Part shown: positions 1 through 9,871 of the stretch, piece by piece
Layout: each line of letters starts with the position of its first letter
How positions within the stretch are numbered: the first letter of the stretch is position 1
Assembly (NCBI GenBank): GCA_018267575.1
Contig: JAFDYF010000084.1
Coordinates: 1-62,094 of the forward strand
Length of the DNA stretch: 62,094 nucleotides
Reading direction: 5' to 3'
Origin: Bacteroidota bacterium
Lineage (GTDB): Bacteria > Bacteroidota > Bacteroidia > Chitinophagales > Chitinophagaceae
The notes under the pieces: generated by a model
The model's database searches: none
Seen by the model: the letters and a program-made list of their open reading frames with translations, nothing else
Told to the model about the DNA's origin: nothing
Program-made: the position numbers and the translations under genes

Positions 1-137
1 GAGCGCTAAGGAGACAAAGGAACAAAGCTAAACGCTGGAAGCTGAATGCTAAACGCCATTCCACCACCTATCAAATTTTTTGCATTTCAAGACCAATTCC
101 TAATTCCAAATCCCTACTTTCATATATCCCATTTCTC

Positions 138-214
138 ACCACAGAGGGCTCTGAGGTTTATTCACAGAGGAAACGGAGTATAAACTCTGTGTCTAGCTCT
201 GTATCCTCCGTGGT
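138..214 (+). repeat. 77-bp terminal-inverted-repeat element, copy 1
   Basis: The element starts ACCACAGAGG and ends CCTCCGTGGT, so its ends are inverted repeats matching at 9 of 10 positions. A second copy of exactly the same length lies at 35697-35773 on the opposite strand. I count about 64 of 77 identical bases without gaps. Internal CACAGAGG and CTCTGTG words let it fold into a long imperfect hairpin. It resembles a REP- or MITE-like miniature element; there is no coding capacity. Confidence 0.65.
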
Positions 215-309
215 TTAAAAAAATGCAATAGAGACTTCTCAACCCAAATCCCTAATTACAAATTCCCAATTCCTCATTTCTGCCGAACCATTTCCATCCT
301 TTTCTGTTT

Positions 310-318
310 TACCTTTGC
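310..318 (+). promoter_or_regulatory. Probable -7 element of the UbiD-family gene
   Basis: TACCTTTGC matches the Bacteroidetes -7 consensus TAnnTTTG and lies 17 bases before the start codon. No clear -33 TTTG is visible upstream, so the call rests on the -7 box and its position. Confidence 0.45.
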
Positions 319-334
319 AACTCAAAATTCTTAA

Positions 335-2260
335 ATGGCATACAAAAACCAGCAGGATTTTATAAACGCATTGGAAAAAGCAGGGGAATTGGTCCGCATC
401 AAGACCTATGTTAACCCACGATTGGAAATCGCCGAAATAACCGATCGGATCAGTAAGAGCGGGAATGGCGGCAAAGCTTTATTATTTGAGAATACGGGTT
501 ATGATTTTCCGGTATTGATGAATGCCTACGGTAGCGATAAACGTATGTGCATGGCCTTGGGCGTCGATCATCTCGATGATGTGGCCAAAGAAATAGAAAA
601 CCTTTTCAAATTATTATCAGCGCCCAAAGAAGGGATGTTGGATAAACTGAGGCTTCTGCCCAAACTGGGCCAGTTTGCCAGTTGGATGCCCAAAGTAAAA
701 ACAGGCAGGGGCGAATGTCAGGAAATCATCGTTTCCAATCCAGATATTACCAAGTTGCCGGTGATCACCTGCTGGCCTAAGGATGGTGGTCCCTTTGTGA
801 CTCTTCCCATCATCCATACTAAAGAGCCGAATACACAAACACGTAACGTGGGCATGTACCGTATGCAGGTATTCGGACCTGCGCTAACAGGCATGCACTG
901 GCATAAGCACAAAGTGAGCGCCAAGCATTTTAATGAATATAAAAAATTGGGCATCAAGATGCCTGTGGCCGTGGCATTGGGTGGAGACCCGGTATATGCA
1001 TACAGTGCCACAGCACCCTTACCAGAGAATGTGGATGAATATATGCTGGCTGGTTTTTTAAGAAAGAAAAAAGTGGAACTGGTAAAATGTATAACGCAAC
1101 CCGAGATTGAAGTGCCGGTTGATGCCGATTTTATTATTGAAGGTTATGTGGATCCTGCGGAAGAAATGATTTGGGAAGGCCCTTTTGGCGATCATACAGG
1201 TTATTATTCCCTGCCGGATTGGTACCCACGTTTTCATATCACCTGCATCACGCACCGAAAGAATGCGGTATATCCTGCAACCATTGTGGGTATCCCACCA
1301 CAGGAAGATGCTTGGTTGGGTAAAGCCACAGAACGCATTTTTCTGGCGCCCATTAAAATGACCATGGTTCCTGAAATCACGGATATGGATATGCCAATTG
1401 AAGGCGTGTTCCATAATTTGGTGATTGCACAAATCAAAAAAGAATATGCTGGCCAAGCACAAAAAGTAATGAATGCCATGTGGGGCGCAGGCCAAATGAT
1501 GTTCAACAAAATATTGGTGGTGGCTGATATGGGGACAAGCATACAGAACTATGAACAGCTCGCTCAATATGTTTTCAAAAACCTAAACCCTGCCACTGAT
1601 ATTTATTTTTCACAGGGGCCCATGGATGTACTGGACCATAGTTGTAGCAAATTGGGATTTGGCGGAAAGATGTGCATCGACGGGACTGCAAAACAAGAAG
1701 AAGAGATGGTAGATAGTTTTGAGTCGTTAGTTCCCAGTACCAAGTTTTCAGGAAATGAAATTTTAGAGAAGTTTACCGAGGTAAAAAAAGTAAATGCTTC
1801 CTTATTGGGAAAGCACATCCCCTGCTTGATTATATCTGTGGAGAAAAATAGGGTAGGGCATATCAAAGAATTGCATCAACAAATTTGTTCATCGATTGCT
1901 GGCATGGAGGGAATCAAAATGGTTTTGTATGTGGAGCATACCGTAAATGCCAAAGACCTTCCCACAGCATTCTGGCGATTTTGTAATAACCTTGATCCCA
2001 AGCGGGACCAAATATTATATCAAGCTAGTTCTAAAACAAACCCTCAAAAAAATATTGCTTGTATGGGCTTGGATGGGACAAGGAAAACAAAGGAGTTCGA
2101 CAACTTTCAACGTGATTGGCCCAATATCATCGTGGCCAATGAAGAAACCATCAAATCGGTTGATGAAAAATGGGATCGACTTGGATTGGGTTCTTTCATC
2201 GCTTCCCCCTCACTCAAATTCAAGGATCAAATGTATGGGGAGGAAGCGGTGGTAGAGTAA
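335..2260 (+). CDS. UbiD family decarboxylase (menaquinone-type)
   Basis: UbiD-family enzymes use prenylated FMN to remove a carboxyl group from aromatic or unsaturated acids. The 641-residue protein carries the family hallmark around residues 280-293 (EGPFGDHTGYYS), which holds acidic active-site residues in characterised members. It is longer than E. coli UbiD (about 490 residues), as is usual for the Bacteroidetes proteins annotated as menaquinone-biosynthesis decarboxylases. The chorismate dehydratase MqnA is encoded at 26.05 kb, so a role as the late decarboxylase of the futalosine pathway (MqnL-like) is plausible but inferred. The gene stands alone, followed by a strong bidirectional hairpin. 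The start is the first ATG after a TACCTTTGC box. Family sure; substrate not. Confidence 0.9.
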   Translation: MAYKNQQDFINALEKAGELVRIKTYVNPRLEIAEITDRISKSGNGGKALLFENTGYDFPVLMNAYGSDKRMCMALGVDHLDDVAKEIENLFKLLSAPKEGMLDKLRLLPKLGQFASWMPKVKTGRGECQEIIVSNPDITKLPVITCWPKDGGPFVTLPIIHTKEPNTQTRNVGMYRMQVFGPALTGMHWHKHKVSAKHFNEYKKLGIKMPVAVALGGDPVYAYSATAPLPENVDEYMLAGFLRKKKVELVKCITQPEIEVPVDADFIIEGYVDPAEEMIWEGPFGDHTGYYSLPDWYPRFHITCITHRKNAVYPATIVGIPPQEDAWLGKATERIFLAPIKMTMVPEITDMDMPIEGVFHNLVIAQIKKEYAGQAQKVMNAMWGAGQMMFNKILVVADMGTSIQNYEQLAQYVFKNLNPATDIYFSQGPMDVLDHSCSKLGFGGKMCIDGTAKQEEEMVDSFESLVPSTKFSGNEILEKFTEVKKVNASLLGKHIPCLIISVEKNRVGHIKELHQQICSSIAGMEGIKMVLYVEHTVNAKDLPTAFWRFCNNLDPKRDQILYQASSKTNPQKNIACMGLDGTRKTKEFDNFQRDWPNIIVANEETIKSVDEKWDRLGLGSFIASPSLKFKDQMYGEEAVVE

Positions 2261-2273
2261 ATCTAGATTTTAT

Positions 2274-2322
2274 ATATTATGGGAAAGGGAAGAAATTTTT
2301 GTTCTTCCCTTTCCTATAATAT
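2274..2322. terminator. Bidirectional terminator between UbiD and SusD genes
   Basis: A 13-bp perfect stem (2282-2294 with 2302-2314, GGAAAGGGAAGAA arm) has a 7-base loop. After one G/T position it is extended by a further 7 bp (ATATTAT with ATAATAT). It sits between two convergent genes, where a terminator for both strands is expected. Confidence 0.8.
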
Positions 2323-2335
2323 AACTGAAAATAGA

Positions 2336-3775
2336 TTACGGCATCCAAAATAGTTTAGCTGTAACTACATCTTGCCCACCTGGTAATGCTTTTACGGCAT
2401 TTGCCCAGTTAGTCGAGTTAGATCCTGATTCATTTGAGGGATAAGTTAAACGCAATGGGAGATTGCCATGCGCACCTACAGGCGGACTCACCACATCAAG
2501 ATTTGGGTACCCTAACCTGCGGATATCAGTCCAAGAATCCCAGTTCATATTGTAATTAGCAATCCATTTTTGATATCCTAATTTTTGTTGCCAAGTTCCT
2601 GCAGCAGTTGCATATGCCACAGCAGGTTGAGCAAGATAGGTTGCCGCGTCAGAAGCGGAACCTCCCCAAAATTCTATGGAAGCTGTAATTGCATTATTGT
2701 AATGTGAAGCTGCTGTACCCCCTACAGCAATCCCTCTTTCGACAGCTTCTGCCAATAAAAACTCTGTTTGAGCATAATCTAAAATGATCCCCGGGTAGGC
2801 TGCCGTTTGCATTTGAGCAGAAAAGTCAGAGAAAGCTCCGTACCCATTCGCATTTCCAGGTATCCCACCTGAATATCCACCATTATATTGTGCAAAATAC
2901 AATGGCAGCCTTGGGTCGTTCCATCCCACCATGGTATTTACAATTAAACTTGCAGGAACAAAATCATGCCTCCCACTATAATCCAATGCTTGCCAAATCG
3001 GATTTGAGTTCCCAGGCGAACTTGGATCATACGATAGAGTGGCATTGTCGCTATTAGATGTAAACACGCCAGAAGTCACAGCTTCCAAAGCTTTAGTAGA
3101 TGCGGTAGAAGCATCCACATCTGCCAATCTAATGGCCATTTTAAGTTTTAATGTAGCAGCGAACTTTTTCCATTGTGCAGGATCTCCTCCATATATCAAA
3201 TCAGCCGAACCTATAGAACCGCTAGATGGATCTAACCCTGCAATGCAGGTATCCAATCTCATAAGCAAATCCGTGTACACCGTTTTGGCATCATCATATT
3301 TTGGGAAAGGGATTGATTTGTTCAAGGCTTGGGAATAAGGAATGTTTCCATAAGTATTCAATAACAAATCATAAGCGTATACTTCCAAAACATCTGCTAT
3401 TCTCGAAGCATTTGCAGCAGCTTTGGGGTCAAGGATGTCTAAAGCAAACTGATTTTTTGCCGACTGTAAATTTGATAGCGTATTTTGGTATAAATCGTTC
3501 CACCATCCAACATTTGCCTGATAAGCGGCAAAATTATAGACGGCCTCATACACATATGAATTCTCAGTCCATTCTTGGGATATCACTCTAAATGGAGCCA
3601 CGCCTACCGAAGTGGTAGTGTAATAATCCACTAATTTCTTTTCTCCATATGTAAACAAAGTGGCTGAAGGCACATTTGAGGCAGCTTTTGTGTTCACATT
3701 GAGACTGTTAATGTCTTTTGTACAAGCTGATAAAAACACAAACGATGCAAGTATTATAAAACGTATTTTCTTCAT
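2336..3775 (-). CDS. SusD/RagB-like nutrient-binding lipoprotein
   Basis: This is a 479-residue outer-membrane lipoprotein of the SusD-like group that caps a SusC-type TonB-dependent transporter and binds the substrate. The N terminus is a lipoprotein signal ending in LSAC with the lipidated cysteine at residue 18. The rest has the helical, TPR-like composition of the family, with a typical segment EFLLAEAVERG near residues 335-345. It begins 11 bases after the SusC gene, so the two form one transcription unit. No glycan hydrolase, sigma factor or anti-sigma gene adjoins, so the substrate cannot be guessed. The SusC partner has an in-frame stop, so this lipoprotein may now lack a working channel. 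Confidence 0.88.
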   Translation of the reverse strand: MKKIRFIILASFVFLSACTKDINSLNVNTKAASNVPSATLFTYGEKKLVDYYTTTSVGVAPFRVISQEWTENSYVYEAVYNFAAYQANVGWWNDLYQNTLSNLQSAKNQFALDILDPKAAANASRIADVLEVYAYDLLLNTYGNIPYSQALNKSIPFPKYDDAKTVYTDLLMRLDTCIAGLDPSSGSIGSADLIYGGDPAQWKKFAATLKLKMAIRLADVDASTASTKALEAVTSGVFTSNSDNATLSYDPSSPGNSNPIWQALDYSGRHDFVPASLIVNTMVGWNDPRLPLYFAQYNGGYSGGIPGNANGYGAFSDFSAQMQTAAYPGIILDYAQTEFLLAEAVERGIAVGGTAASHYNNAITASIEFWGGSASDAATYLAQPAVAYATAAGTWQQKLGYQKWIANYNMNWDSWTDIRRLGYPNLDVVSPPVGAHGNLPLRLTYPSNESGSNSTNWANAVKALPGGQDVVTAKLFWMP

Positions 3776-3786
3776 TTTTTTACATT

Positions 3787-6700
3787 TTAGAATTTAAATT
3801 TAAGAGACCCGCCTATTGTTCTTATTGAAGGGTAAGCTCCGTTTTGATAACCAATAGAAGCATTCCCTGAAGCTTGACCTTGTTCTGGGTCTGCATAAGG
3901 TACATTTTTGTGAATGATCCATAAATTTCTGCCAGTTATCGCCACGGAAACCCCTTTTATAAAACCAGCACCTTTATCAAAAATTCTACTGGGGATGGCG
4001 TATGTCAAAGCAACTTCTCTTAGCTTAACATAACTTGCATCATACGTAAATTCCTGATGTGTTTCTGCCCCACTTAATGAACCAAATGTCCATGCTCCAT
4101 TATCTAAGCTTGATTCATCAACTCTTACTGTATTAGCCCCTCCATTTGCAGTCACACCTGAAAAAATAGCGCCTCCACCCTGAGATAACGGTGCTCTTAC
4201 TTTTCCACCAGAACTATTTTTACCAGCAGTTCTAGGATATAAACCAGAGAAAGAACCGTAATCCATGTCCAATGAATAAACTTTGCCACCCTGACTTACA
4301 TCAATCAAAAAATTTAAGGCAAAGTTTTTATACTTGAAATTGTTATTAATGCCCCCAATCCAATCTGCATTGGGTGTACCTAAATCAGTATATTGATTTT
4401 TCTGTACCATTGGAAATCCATTCGCATCAATTTCTCTTTTTCCATTTAAATAAACATAAGAGGTGCCTTGTAATTGGTAAGGCTTACCTGGTTGAGCTAC
4501 TAAGCGTACGGAGTTTTGATAGCTGGCAACAACATATAATGGTTGGTTATTATACAAGGAAAGCACTTTTTGTTTATTGGTGCTCCAATTAATATTCATT
4601 TCCCATGAAAAATTTCTTGTTCTTACAGGAATTATATTTACACCCACTTCAATCCCTGAATTCTGGATTGCACCTCCGTTTACATAGAAGGTTGAAAACC
4701 CAGTTGAAGTCGAAACGCTAGCAGGCATTATCTGATTGATCTGTTTTCCCGAATAATAGGTAACATTAAACCCGAGTCTATCATTTAAAAAGCTGGCTTC
4801 TAACCCAACTTCATATGATTTTTGTCTTTCAGGAACAAGATTAGGGTTATTATTAGTAGAAGGGTTGGCAAACATTGTTTGTCCATTAATCGGCGTTTGA
4901 GCTGAATAGGTATTGGCAATACTGAAAATCGGGGCATCACCGCCTACCTCAGCGTAATTGCCCCATACTTTTCCATGCGATAACCAATTCAAATTCTTCA
5001 TCAGCTGGCTGAATTGAAAATTAAGTGAAGCTGAGGGATAATAATAAGAGTTGTTTTTCGAAGGTAGTGTTGAGGACTGGTCCCTACGAATTGTACCATC
5101 AAGGGTAATTAACTCCTTATATGCCAAAGTTGCCCCTGCATAAATTCCATCCACTTCTTTGCTGGCATAATATTCGGAAGGAGCTGGCGGGGTTTTTACC
5201 GAATTTGATAAAGCAAATAGCCCAGGTACTACCAATCCCCCACTTGTAGCTTCGTTTATATTCTGTGAAGTGGTTTGGCGTACATTTCCTCCCAATACGG
5301 CTTTTAGATTTAATACAGGTCCCAGGTTCTTATTAACGTTAAGCATGAGGTCATAATTGGTTTCATTGTATTGACCATCATACCTATAGTAATATGGGGT
5401 GCCGGTGCTGCCAAGATCTTGCCTAAGTTCCATTTTTTGAGTATAAAAATCTTCGGAAACACGGCCCATGGCACTTAACCATGAATTTATATTGTAATCC
5501 AAGTGAACGTTACCGAAATAACGTATACGGCTATCGGTTTCTGGGTTTTTGGTGAGCAAAAAATAAGGATTATCATGATATGCAGGAGTAGTACCCAGCG
5601 CAAAATTGCCTATTTGTGTAATAGAAGAATTCGCTAAATAAGCTGGTATTTGCCAGTTCCAGGTTGCATTGGTATGTGTGTTGTAAAAATCTGACTTAAG
5701 TTTTCTCAAATCAACATTGGTAGGCCACCATTGCCTAAAATCGGCCATGGATCCAAGCTGCCCCTGTCCACCAAAACCTGATCCATAAGGATAAATATAT
5801 CTATTAATAGCCTCATTTTCAGAATAATTGATAGCCCCGCCAACAGATAATTTTTGGGTCAATTTATATGTGGCACCGAAATCAATCATGCTCTTTTTTA
5901 AGCTACTGTTAGGGATAAAATCGTTATCGGCATCATGTGTATATCCTATCTTATACATTCCCTTATCACTGGAACCATTTATATATACACTGGTTGTTGT
6001 GGTTATTGGATTTATATAAAAATCTGTGGGGTTATGATGAGCTGCGGGTTGCCATGGAGTCGCTTTTCCTTAGTTTGGATCACCAGGCATGAAAGCATCC
6101 CAGCCATAGACCATTTGAGAAGGGTCGTAAGCTGGTCCAGTGGCTGCATCATTAGGTGTTTCAACAACGGGTACGGGGGTACTGCTAAAAAATGTTGGAT
6201 ATTTTGCAAAGCCAAGGACACCAGCATAACCTTCACCGTATTCGGTCTGGTAGGTTGGCAAAGTAGAATTATCAAATAAACCAATAGTGGCGCCAATATT
6301 TACAATAACCCCAAGCCCGGCTTTTTTATTGCCTTTTTTGGTCGTTATCATTATTACTCCATTCGATGCCCTTGATCCGTAAAGAGCCGATGCAGCAGCA
6401 CCTTTCAATACGCTTACCGACTCAATATCGTCTGGATTCAAATCAGCAGCTGAATTGCCCAAGTCAATTCCTTGCTGGCTTTGATTTGTGTTGTCAAAGG
6501 GAATTCCATCAATTACAAATAGTGCTTGATTGCTTTGCGTGAGACTTTTCATGCCCCGCAAAATCACATTGGTAGACCCACCCATTGAATTTTCCTGAGT
6601 AATTTGAAGCCCCGCAATTTTACCAGACAAATTGCTAATGGGGTTCATGTTCACCGCAGATTTATTCATTTCATCACCCGTAATTTGCTGGGCGGCATAA

Positions 6701-7053
6701 GGTAGCGTATTCCTTTTCCTTTGAATACCTAGCGCTGTAACAACTACTTCATTCAGTGTAGATTCTTTGCGAATAACTTGAATTTCTAATCGTTGATTAG
6801 TACCAACTTTTACTTCTTTTGGAGTTATACCAGATCCAGTGATCAACAATACATCTCCTTCTTTTACTTTGATATTAAAATTACCATCTGCATCTGCAGC
6901 TACACCGGCAGATCCACCTTTAACTTTAACCGTGGCAAAAGGGACCGCTTGCCCCTGTGCATCAGTAACTTTACCAGAAACATTTTTTGTTTGCGATAAT
7001 GCATGTAATGTAAACATTATCAGCACCGCAAATACCGAAAGGAATTTTCTCAT
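3787..7053 (-). pseudogene. SusC/RagA TonB-linked outer membrane protein, split by an in-frame stop
   Basis: Read from 7053 down to 3787 this is one open frame of 1089 codons with a single internal TAA (plus-strand 6070-6072, codon 328). Residues 1-20 are a signal peptide, about 21-105 a carboxypeptidase-regulatory-like domain and about 115-240 the plug, including SVSVLKGAAASALYG. After the stop the frame continues (GKATPWQPAAHHNP...) into the beta-barrel and ends in a C-terminal phenylalanine (LKFKF), usual for outer-membrane barrels. There is no frameshift, so one substitution explains the break; CAA (Gln) to TAA is the simplest. The downstream part has internal ATG codons (from 5958) but no signal peptide, so reinitiation would not give an exported barrel. 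It could be a recent pseudogene, a population variant, a sequencing error or a read-through site. It is co-transcribed with the SusD gene. Confidence 0.88.
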
Positions 7054-7656
7054 GTGTGTAAGTGTTTGGTGAAAATGTTAAAATTAAAAATCGAAATTAT
7101 ATAAAAAGAATTAAAACGAATATGTCATTATTGATTTTATAATTATTTTTTGATCAAACGATTAAAAAATAATTAAAAAGTTAATATAAACAGAAATTTG
7201 TTAGTTGATTTTTTAAACTAATATCATTTCGCCTTATCTACAACATTTATGTTCAAGACAACTTTAATATTAGAATATACTGTTAACCGAAAAAGCTAGG
7301 ATTAGGTTTAGCATTTTTAGCTGTGTTTTTATAATAAGTAGCTAGATCCAATTTTTCAAAAGCTAAGAAAACTAATATTTTATAAACCTTTGAACTAATC
7401 ATAACTATTAATTTTATTCGTCCATATATCAGCTTACTGACTATAAAGGCCTATCGCCCATGGAAATAAATATTTTGGCTTAATCAATACTTAAAAGGCT
7501 TGTAGATATCTATTAGCTTTGTGTTAATGTGTATTCAAGGCAATATATAATTGGAGATTGCTGCATTCATTTTCGCCACGCTATGTTATTGCGATGTTAA
7601 CGAAGTGTTAGAGTTGTTTTTGATTCACTCATTTCAATTTTATCTGACTTAAAAAT
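7054..7656. other. AT-rich spacer upstream of the SusC gene
   Basis: About 600 bases without a credible gene. The sequence is very AT-rich, contains scattered stops in all frames and shows no clear hairpin terminator. The SusC promoter must lie at its left end, but I see no good TAnnTTTG box on the minus strand there. The IS200/IS605-type element begins at its right end. Confidence 0.5.
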
Positions 7657-7675
7657 CCACCGCCTTTGGCGGTGG
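7657..7675. repeat. Left-end hairpin of the IS200/IS605 element
   Basis: A perfect 8-bp stem with a TTT loop. In this family such hairpins near the ends are bound by the transposase. Confidence 0.75.
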
Positions 7676-7709
7676 TAATGTAATGGAGGCTAAGCCTTAA
7701 GATTTATCT

Positions 7710-8156
7710 TTGAGCAAATACAAAAAGCAATCCCATGTTGTGTATAAATGTGATTACCACATTGTATGGGTGCCCAAGTATAGGTGCAGGATTTTGAAAG
7801 GGGAGATAGGGCGGCTGATGGACAAGGATATCCGGATGTACAGTGAATAGTTGGGTTTCGAGGTCTCAGAACTGAATGTCATGGCAGACCATGTACATGT
7901 ACTGGTGAGCATACCTCCGAAAATGTCAGTTTCGGGCTATATGGGGGTAGTTAAAGGGAAGACAGCAATTAAAGTATTCAAAAGTTACCCTGTGTTGAAG
8001 AGGAAACCATATTGGGGCAATCATTTTTGGGCGAGAGGTTATTTTGTGAACACAGTTGGTATAAATGCGCATATGATAAGGAGAAATGTGAAATACCAGG
8101 AAGAAGAAGAACGCAAGGAGGAGAGTAACCAACAGGGCTTCGACCTTGGAACTTAA
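7710..8156 (+). pseudogene. tnpA: IS200-type TnpA transposase, nonsense-disrupted
   Basis: From the TTG at 7710 the frame reads LSKYKKQSHVVYKCDYHIVW and continues through the HUH motif (HVHV, shortly after the start of the second part) to KEESNQQGFDLGT. A TAG at 7848-7850 interrupts it, where relatives usually have glutamine (YSE*LGFEV), so CAG to TAG is the simplest change. In addition, the motif that normally reads RRYV or RKYV, holding the DNA-attacking tyrosine, reads RRNVKYQ here (codon AAT). Metal-binding histidines remain; the nucleophile appears to be gone. Both lesions argue that the gene is dead. Similar tnpA genes are 130-155 residues long, in line with the restored length. Confidence 0.85.
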
Positions 8157-8178
8157 CCTTTGGCTTCATAATTCAAAC

Positions 8179-8195
8179 CACCTGCTATGCAGGTG
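8179..8195. repeat. Right-end hairpin of the IS200/IS605 element
   Basis: A perfect 7-bp stem CACCTGC/GCAGGTG with a TAT loop, similar in size and position to the left-end hairpin. Confidence 0.7.
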
Positions 8196-8221
8196 CTGGT
8201 TAATTAATAAAAATAGCTTTC

Positions 8222-9088
8222 ATGAAAAAAGCAGTATCTATAATCATTTTTATTTTTTTTGCATTCGTTGCATTTTCACAATCGGAGCGTTCCTTGCTTT
8301 GGAAAATATCGGGCAATGGGATCCGCCAACCATCCTATTTATTTGGCACCATGCATATTTTATGCGCAGAGGATGCAAAATTGAGCGATAGTTTAAAATC
8401 GGTTATCGGTCGTTGCGACGAAGTGTATTTTGAAATTGACATGACGGATATGGCTGGTATGATGGCAGCCATGCAATATATGCGTATGAGGGATGATAAA
8501 AAGATTTCAGATCTGTTGAGCGCGGCCGATTATGAAAAATTAAAAAAATATTTTGAAATGCATCCTTCCATGCTGCCCTTTAGTATGTTGGAAAGGTTTA
8601 AGCCCATGCTCATTAGTAGTTTGATGGAAGAATCTCAATTCCCTTGCGCCACTACCAACGGGATGGAGTGGGTGTTGATGAAAGAAGCAAAAGCAGACAA
8701 TAAAAAGATAAATGGCTTGGAGACGGCAGCTTTTCAGGCCTCATTGTTCGATAGTATCCCTTATGAAGACCAGGCGAAGGACCTAATGAAATATATTGAT
8801 AGTGGGGAACAATACAAAAAAATATCCGACACTTTGAGAGAGGCCTATATAAAGCAAGATCTGCAACAGATAGAATCATTGACCCAAGAAAACAGTAGCG
8901 AGTATGGCCATTTTATGGATCTACTTTTATACGACCGTAATCGGAGATGGGTGGGCATCATGCAAAAACTGATACCAAACAAATCCCTGCTATTTGCAGT
9001 AGGGGCGGGGCATTTACCGGGAAACAAGGGGCTCATCAACCTGCTGAGGGAAAAGGGATACACGATAACCGCAGTCAAGAACCATTAA
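8222..9088 (+). CDS. TraB/GumN family protein, secreted
   Basis: A 288-residue protein of the TraB/PrgY/GumN (Tiki-like) family, some members of which are metal-dependent peptidases. Residues 1-19 are a signal peptide (FVAFSQ cleavage region). The first conserved GxxH motif is GTMH at residues 42-45 and the second is GAGHLPG near residue 261, as expected for the family's metal site. Its enzymatic role here is unproven. The gene stands alone just after the insertion sequence and ends before a strong hairpin shared with the convergent ndk gene. Confidence 0.85.
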   Translation: MKKAVSIIIFIFFAFVAFSQSERSLLWKISGNGIRQPSYLFGTMHILCAEDAKLSDSLKSVIGRCDEVYFEIDMTDMAGMMAAMQYMRMRDDKKISDLLSAADYEKLKKYFEMHPSMLPFSMLERFKPMLISSLMEESQFPCATTNGMEWVLMKEAKADNKKINGLETAAFQASLFDSIPYEDQAKDLMKYIDSGEQYKKISDTLREAYIKQDLQQIESLTQENSSEYGHFMDLLLYDRNRRWVGIMQKLIPNKSLLFAVGAGHLPGNKGLINLLREKGYTITAVKNH

Positions 9089-9108
9089 AAGAAAAGAACC
9101 TAATAAAT

Positions 9109-9143
9109 AAAACCGGGACTAAATAATATCTAGTCCCGGTTTT
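9109..9143. terminator. Bidirectional terminator between TraB-like gene and ndk
   Basis: A 13-bp perfect stem (AAAACCGGGACTA arm, 9109-9121 with 9131-9143) with a 9-base loop and A/T tracts on both sides, placed between convergent genes. Confidence 0.88.
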
Positions 9144-9151
9144 TGTTTGCA

Positions 9152-9568
9152 CTAATATTTTTCCAGTCCACTAAAAAAGAAACTGCCTTCAATCTCTGCA
9201 TTTTCATCACTATCACTTCCATGGATGGCATTTTCCCCAACAGAAGCAGCATATAATTTTCTGATGGTACCTGCATCGGCTTTCGCGGGGTCGGTAGCAC
9301 CAATCAATTTGCGGAAATCAGCTACTGCATTTTCCTTTTCCAAAATGGCAGCAACGATGGTACCACTACTCATAAACTCAACCAATTCGCCATAGAAAGG
9401 CCTCGCTTTGTGCACGGCATAAAATTCGCCTGCTTTTTCAGGGGATAGCTTGGTCAATTTCATCGCTACTAGTCTAAATCCGCTCTGGATGATTTTGTCA
9501 ATAATGGCGCCCGTATGCCCTTTTGAAAAAGCATCAGGCTTAATCATCGTGAAAGTCCTGTTGGTCAT
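9152..9568 (-). CDS. ndk: Nucleoside-diphosphate kinase
   Basis: Transfers the gamma phosphate from ATP to nucleoside diphosphates through a phosphohistidine, balancing NTP and dNTP pools in the cytoplasm. The 138-residue length is standard. The N terminus TFTMIKPDAF and the active-site segment NAIHGSDS, with the phosphorylated histidine at residue 116, are intact. It is transcribed alone. A minus-strand TACCTTTGC box (plus-strand 9588-9596) lies about 20 bases upstream of the ATG and probably serves as its -7 element. Confidence 0.97.
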   Translation of the reverse strand: MTNRTFTMIKPDAFSKGHTGAIIDKIIQSGFRLVAMKLTKLSPEKAGEFYAVHKARPFYGELVEFMSSGTIVAAILEKENAVADFRKLIGATDPAKADAGTIRKLYAASVGENAIHGSDSDENAEIEGSFFFSGLEKY

Positions 9569-9871
9569 ATTTTTTTCGATTTTGGGCGCAAAGGTAGTTT
9601 ATTCGGCTCATAGTTGATTGGGTTGCCTGTGAAAATGGGTGCTGTTTCACCTGGATTTTTATGCTCTATTGTTTACAGTTCAACACATTTTTTATGTGCT
9701 GTAAAAGACCGAACAAATGATAGCCCCAACATAATGAATTTATGAACCGATAAAGAATTCCCAAAATTATACCGACCAATGGCCACAATTCATGAAATTT
9801 GCACTGAAAATGCAATGGCAATCAGCCCAAACTTATTTTTCATCGTCTAGCTGCACAAACAAAAACAATTC
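9569..9871. other. Divergent spacer between ndk and the SRPBCC-like gene
   Basis: Three hundred bases without a gene. Apart from the minus-strand TACCTTTGC box of ndk at 9588-9596, I see no convincing promoter, hairpin or repeat. Confidence 0.5.

Larger units (their letters stand above)
1..334. repeat. Gene-free stretch made of dispersed repeats
   Basis: No gene is visible. Positions 1-55 are a reverse-complement copy of the module found near 35.86 kb and 36.14 kb (compare the runs resembling GCGTTTAGCGTTCAGC and CCCTTTGTATCC). Positions 138-214 are a 77-bp element with terminal inverted repeats, listed separately. Around 96-120 and 241-280 there are runs built from AATTCC/AAATCCC words that recur near 35.8, 36.08 and 51.55 kb. 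The last 30 bases hold the likely promoter of the following decarboxylase gene. Confidence 0.6.
7650..8205 (+). mobile_element. IS200/IS605-type insertion sequence (inactive)
   Basis: A Y1-type transposase frame is flanked by subterminal hairpins as in IS200/IS605 elements, which move as single strands and have no terminal inverted repeats. The left hairpin is CCACCGCC-TTT-GGCGGTGG (7657-7675). The right one is CACCTGC-TAT-GCAGGTG (8179-8195). Exact ends cannot be fixed without a second copy or an empty site. No tnpB gene is present. The transposase carries a stop codon and has lost the catalytic tyrosine, so the element cannot move by itself. Confidence 0.8.

Noticed and set aside
1058..1567. 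A 169-codon minus-strand open frame opposite the UbiD-family gene
   Set aside because: It is antisense to a well-supported gene, has no family resemblance and an odd Phe/His-rich composition. It is a shadow of the coding strand, as are the many similar frames opposite other genes.
6070..7850. Both nearby in-frame stops (TAA in SusC, TAG in tnpA) fall where glutamine is plausible, hinting at TAA/TAG reassignment to Gln
   Set aside because: Dozens of intact genes in the window end at TAA or TAG with expected family lengths, and no other gene contains an internal TAA or TAG. Ordinary C-to-T nonsense changes in a dispensable gene and an IS element explain both.
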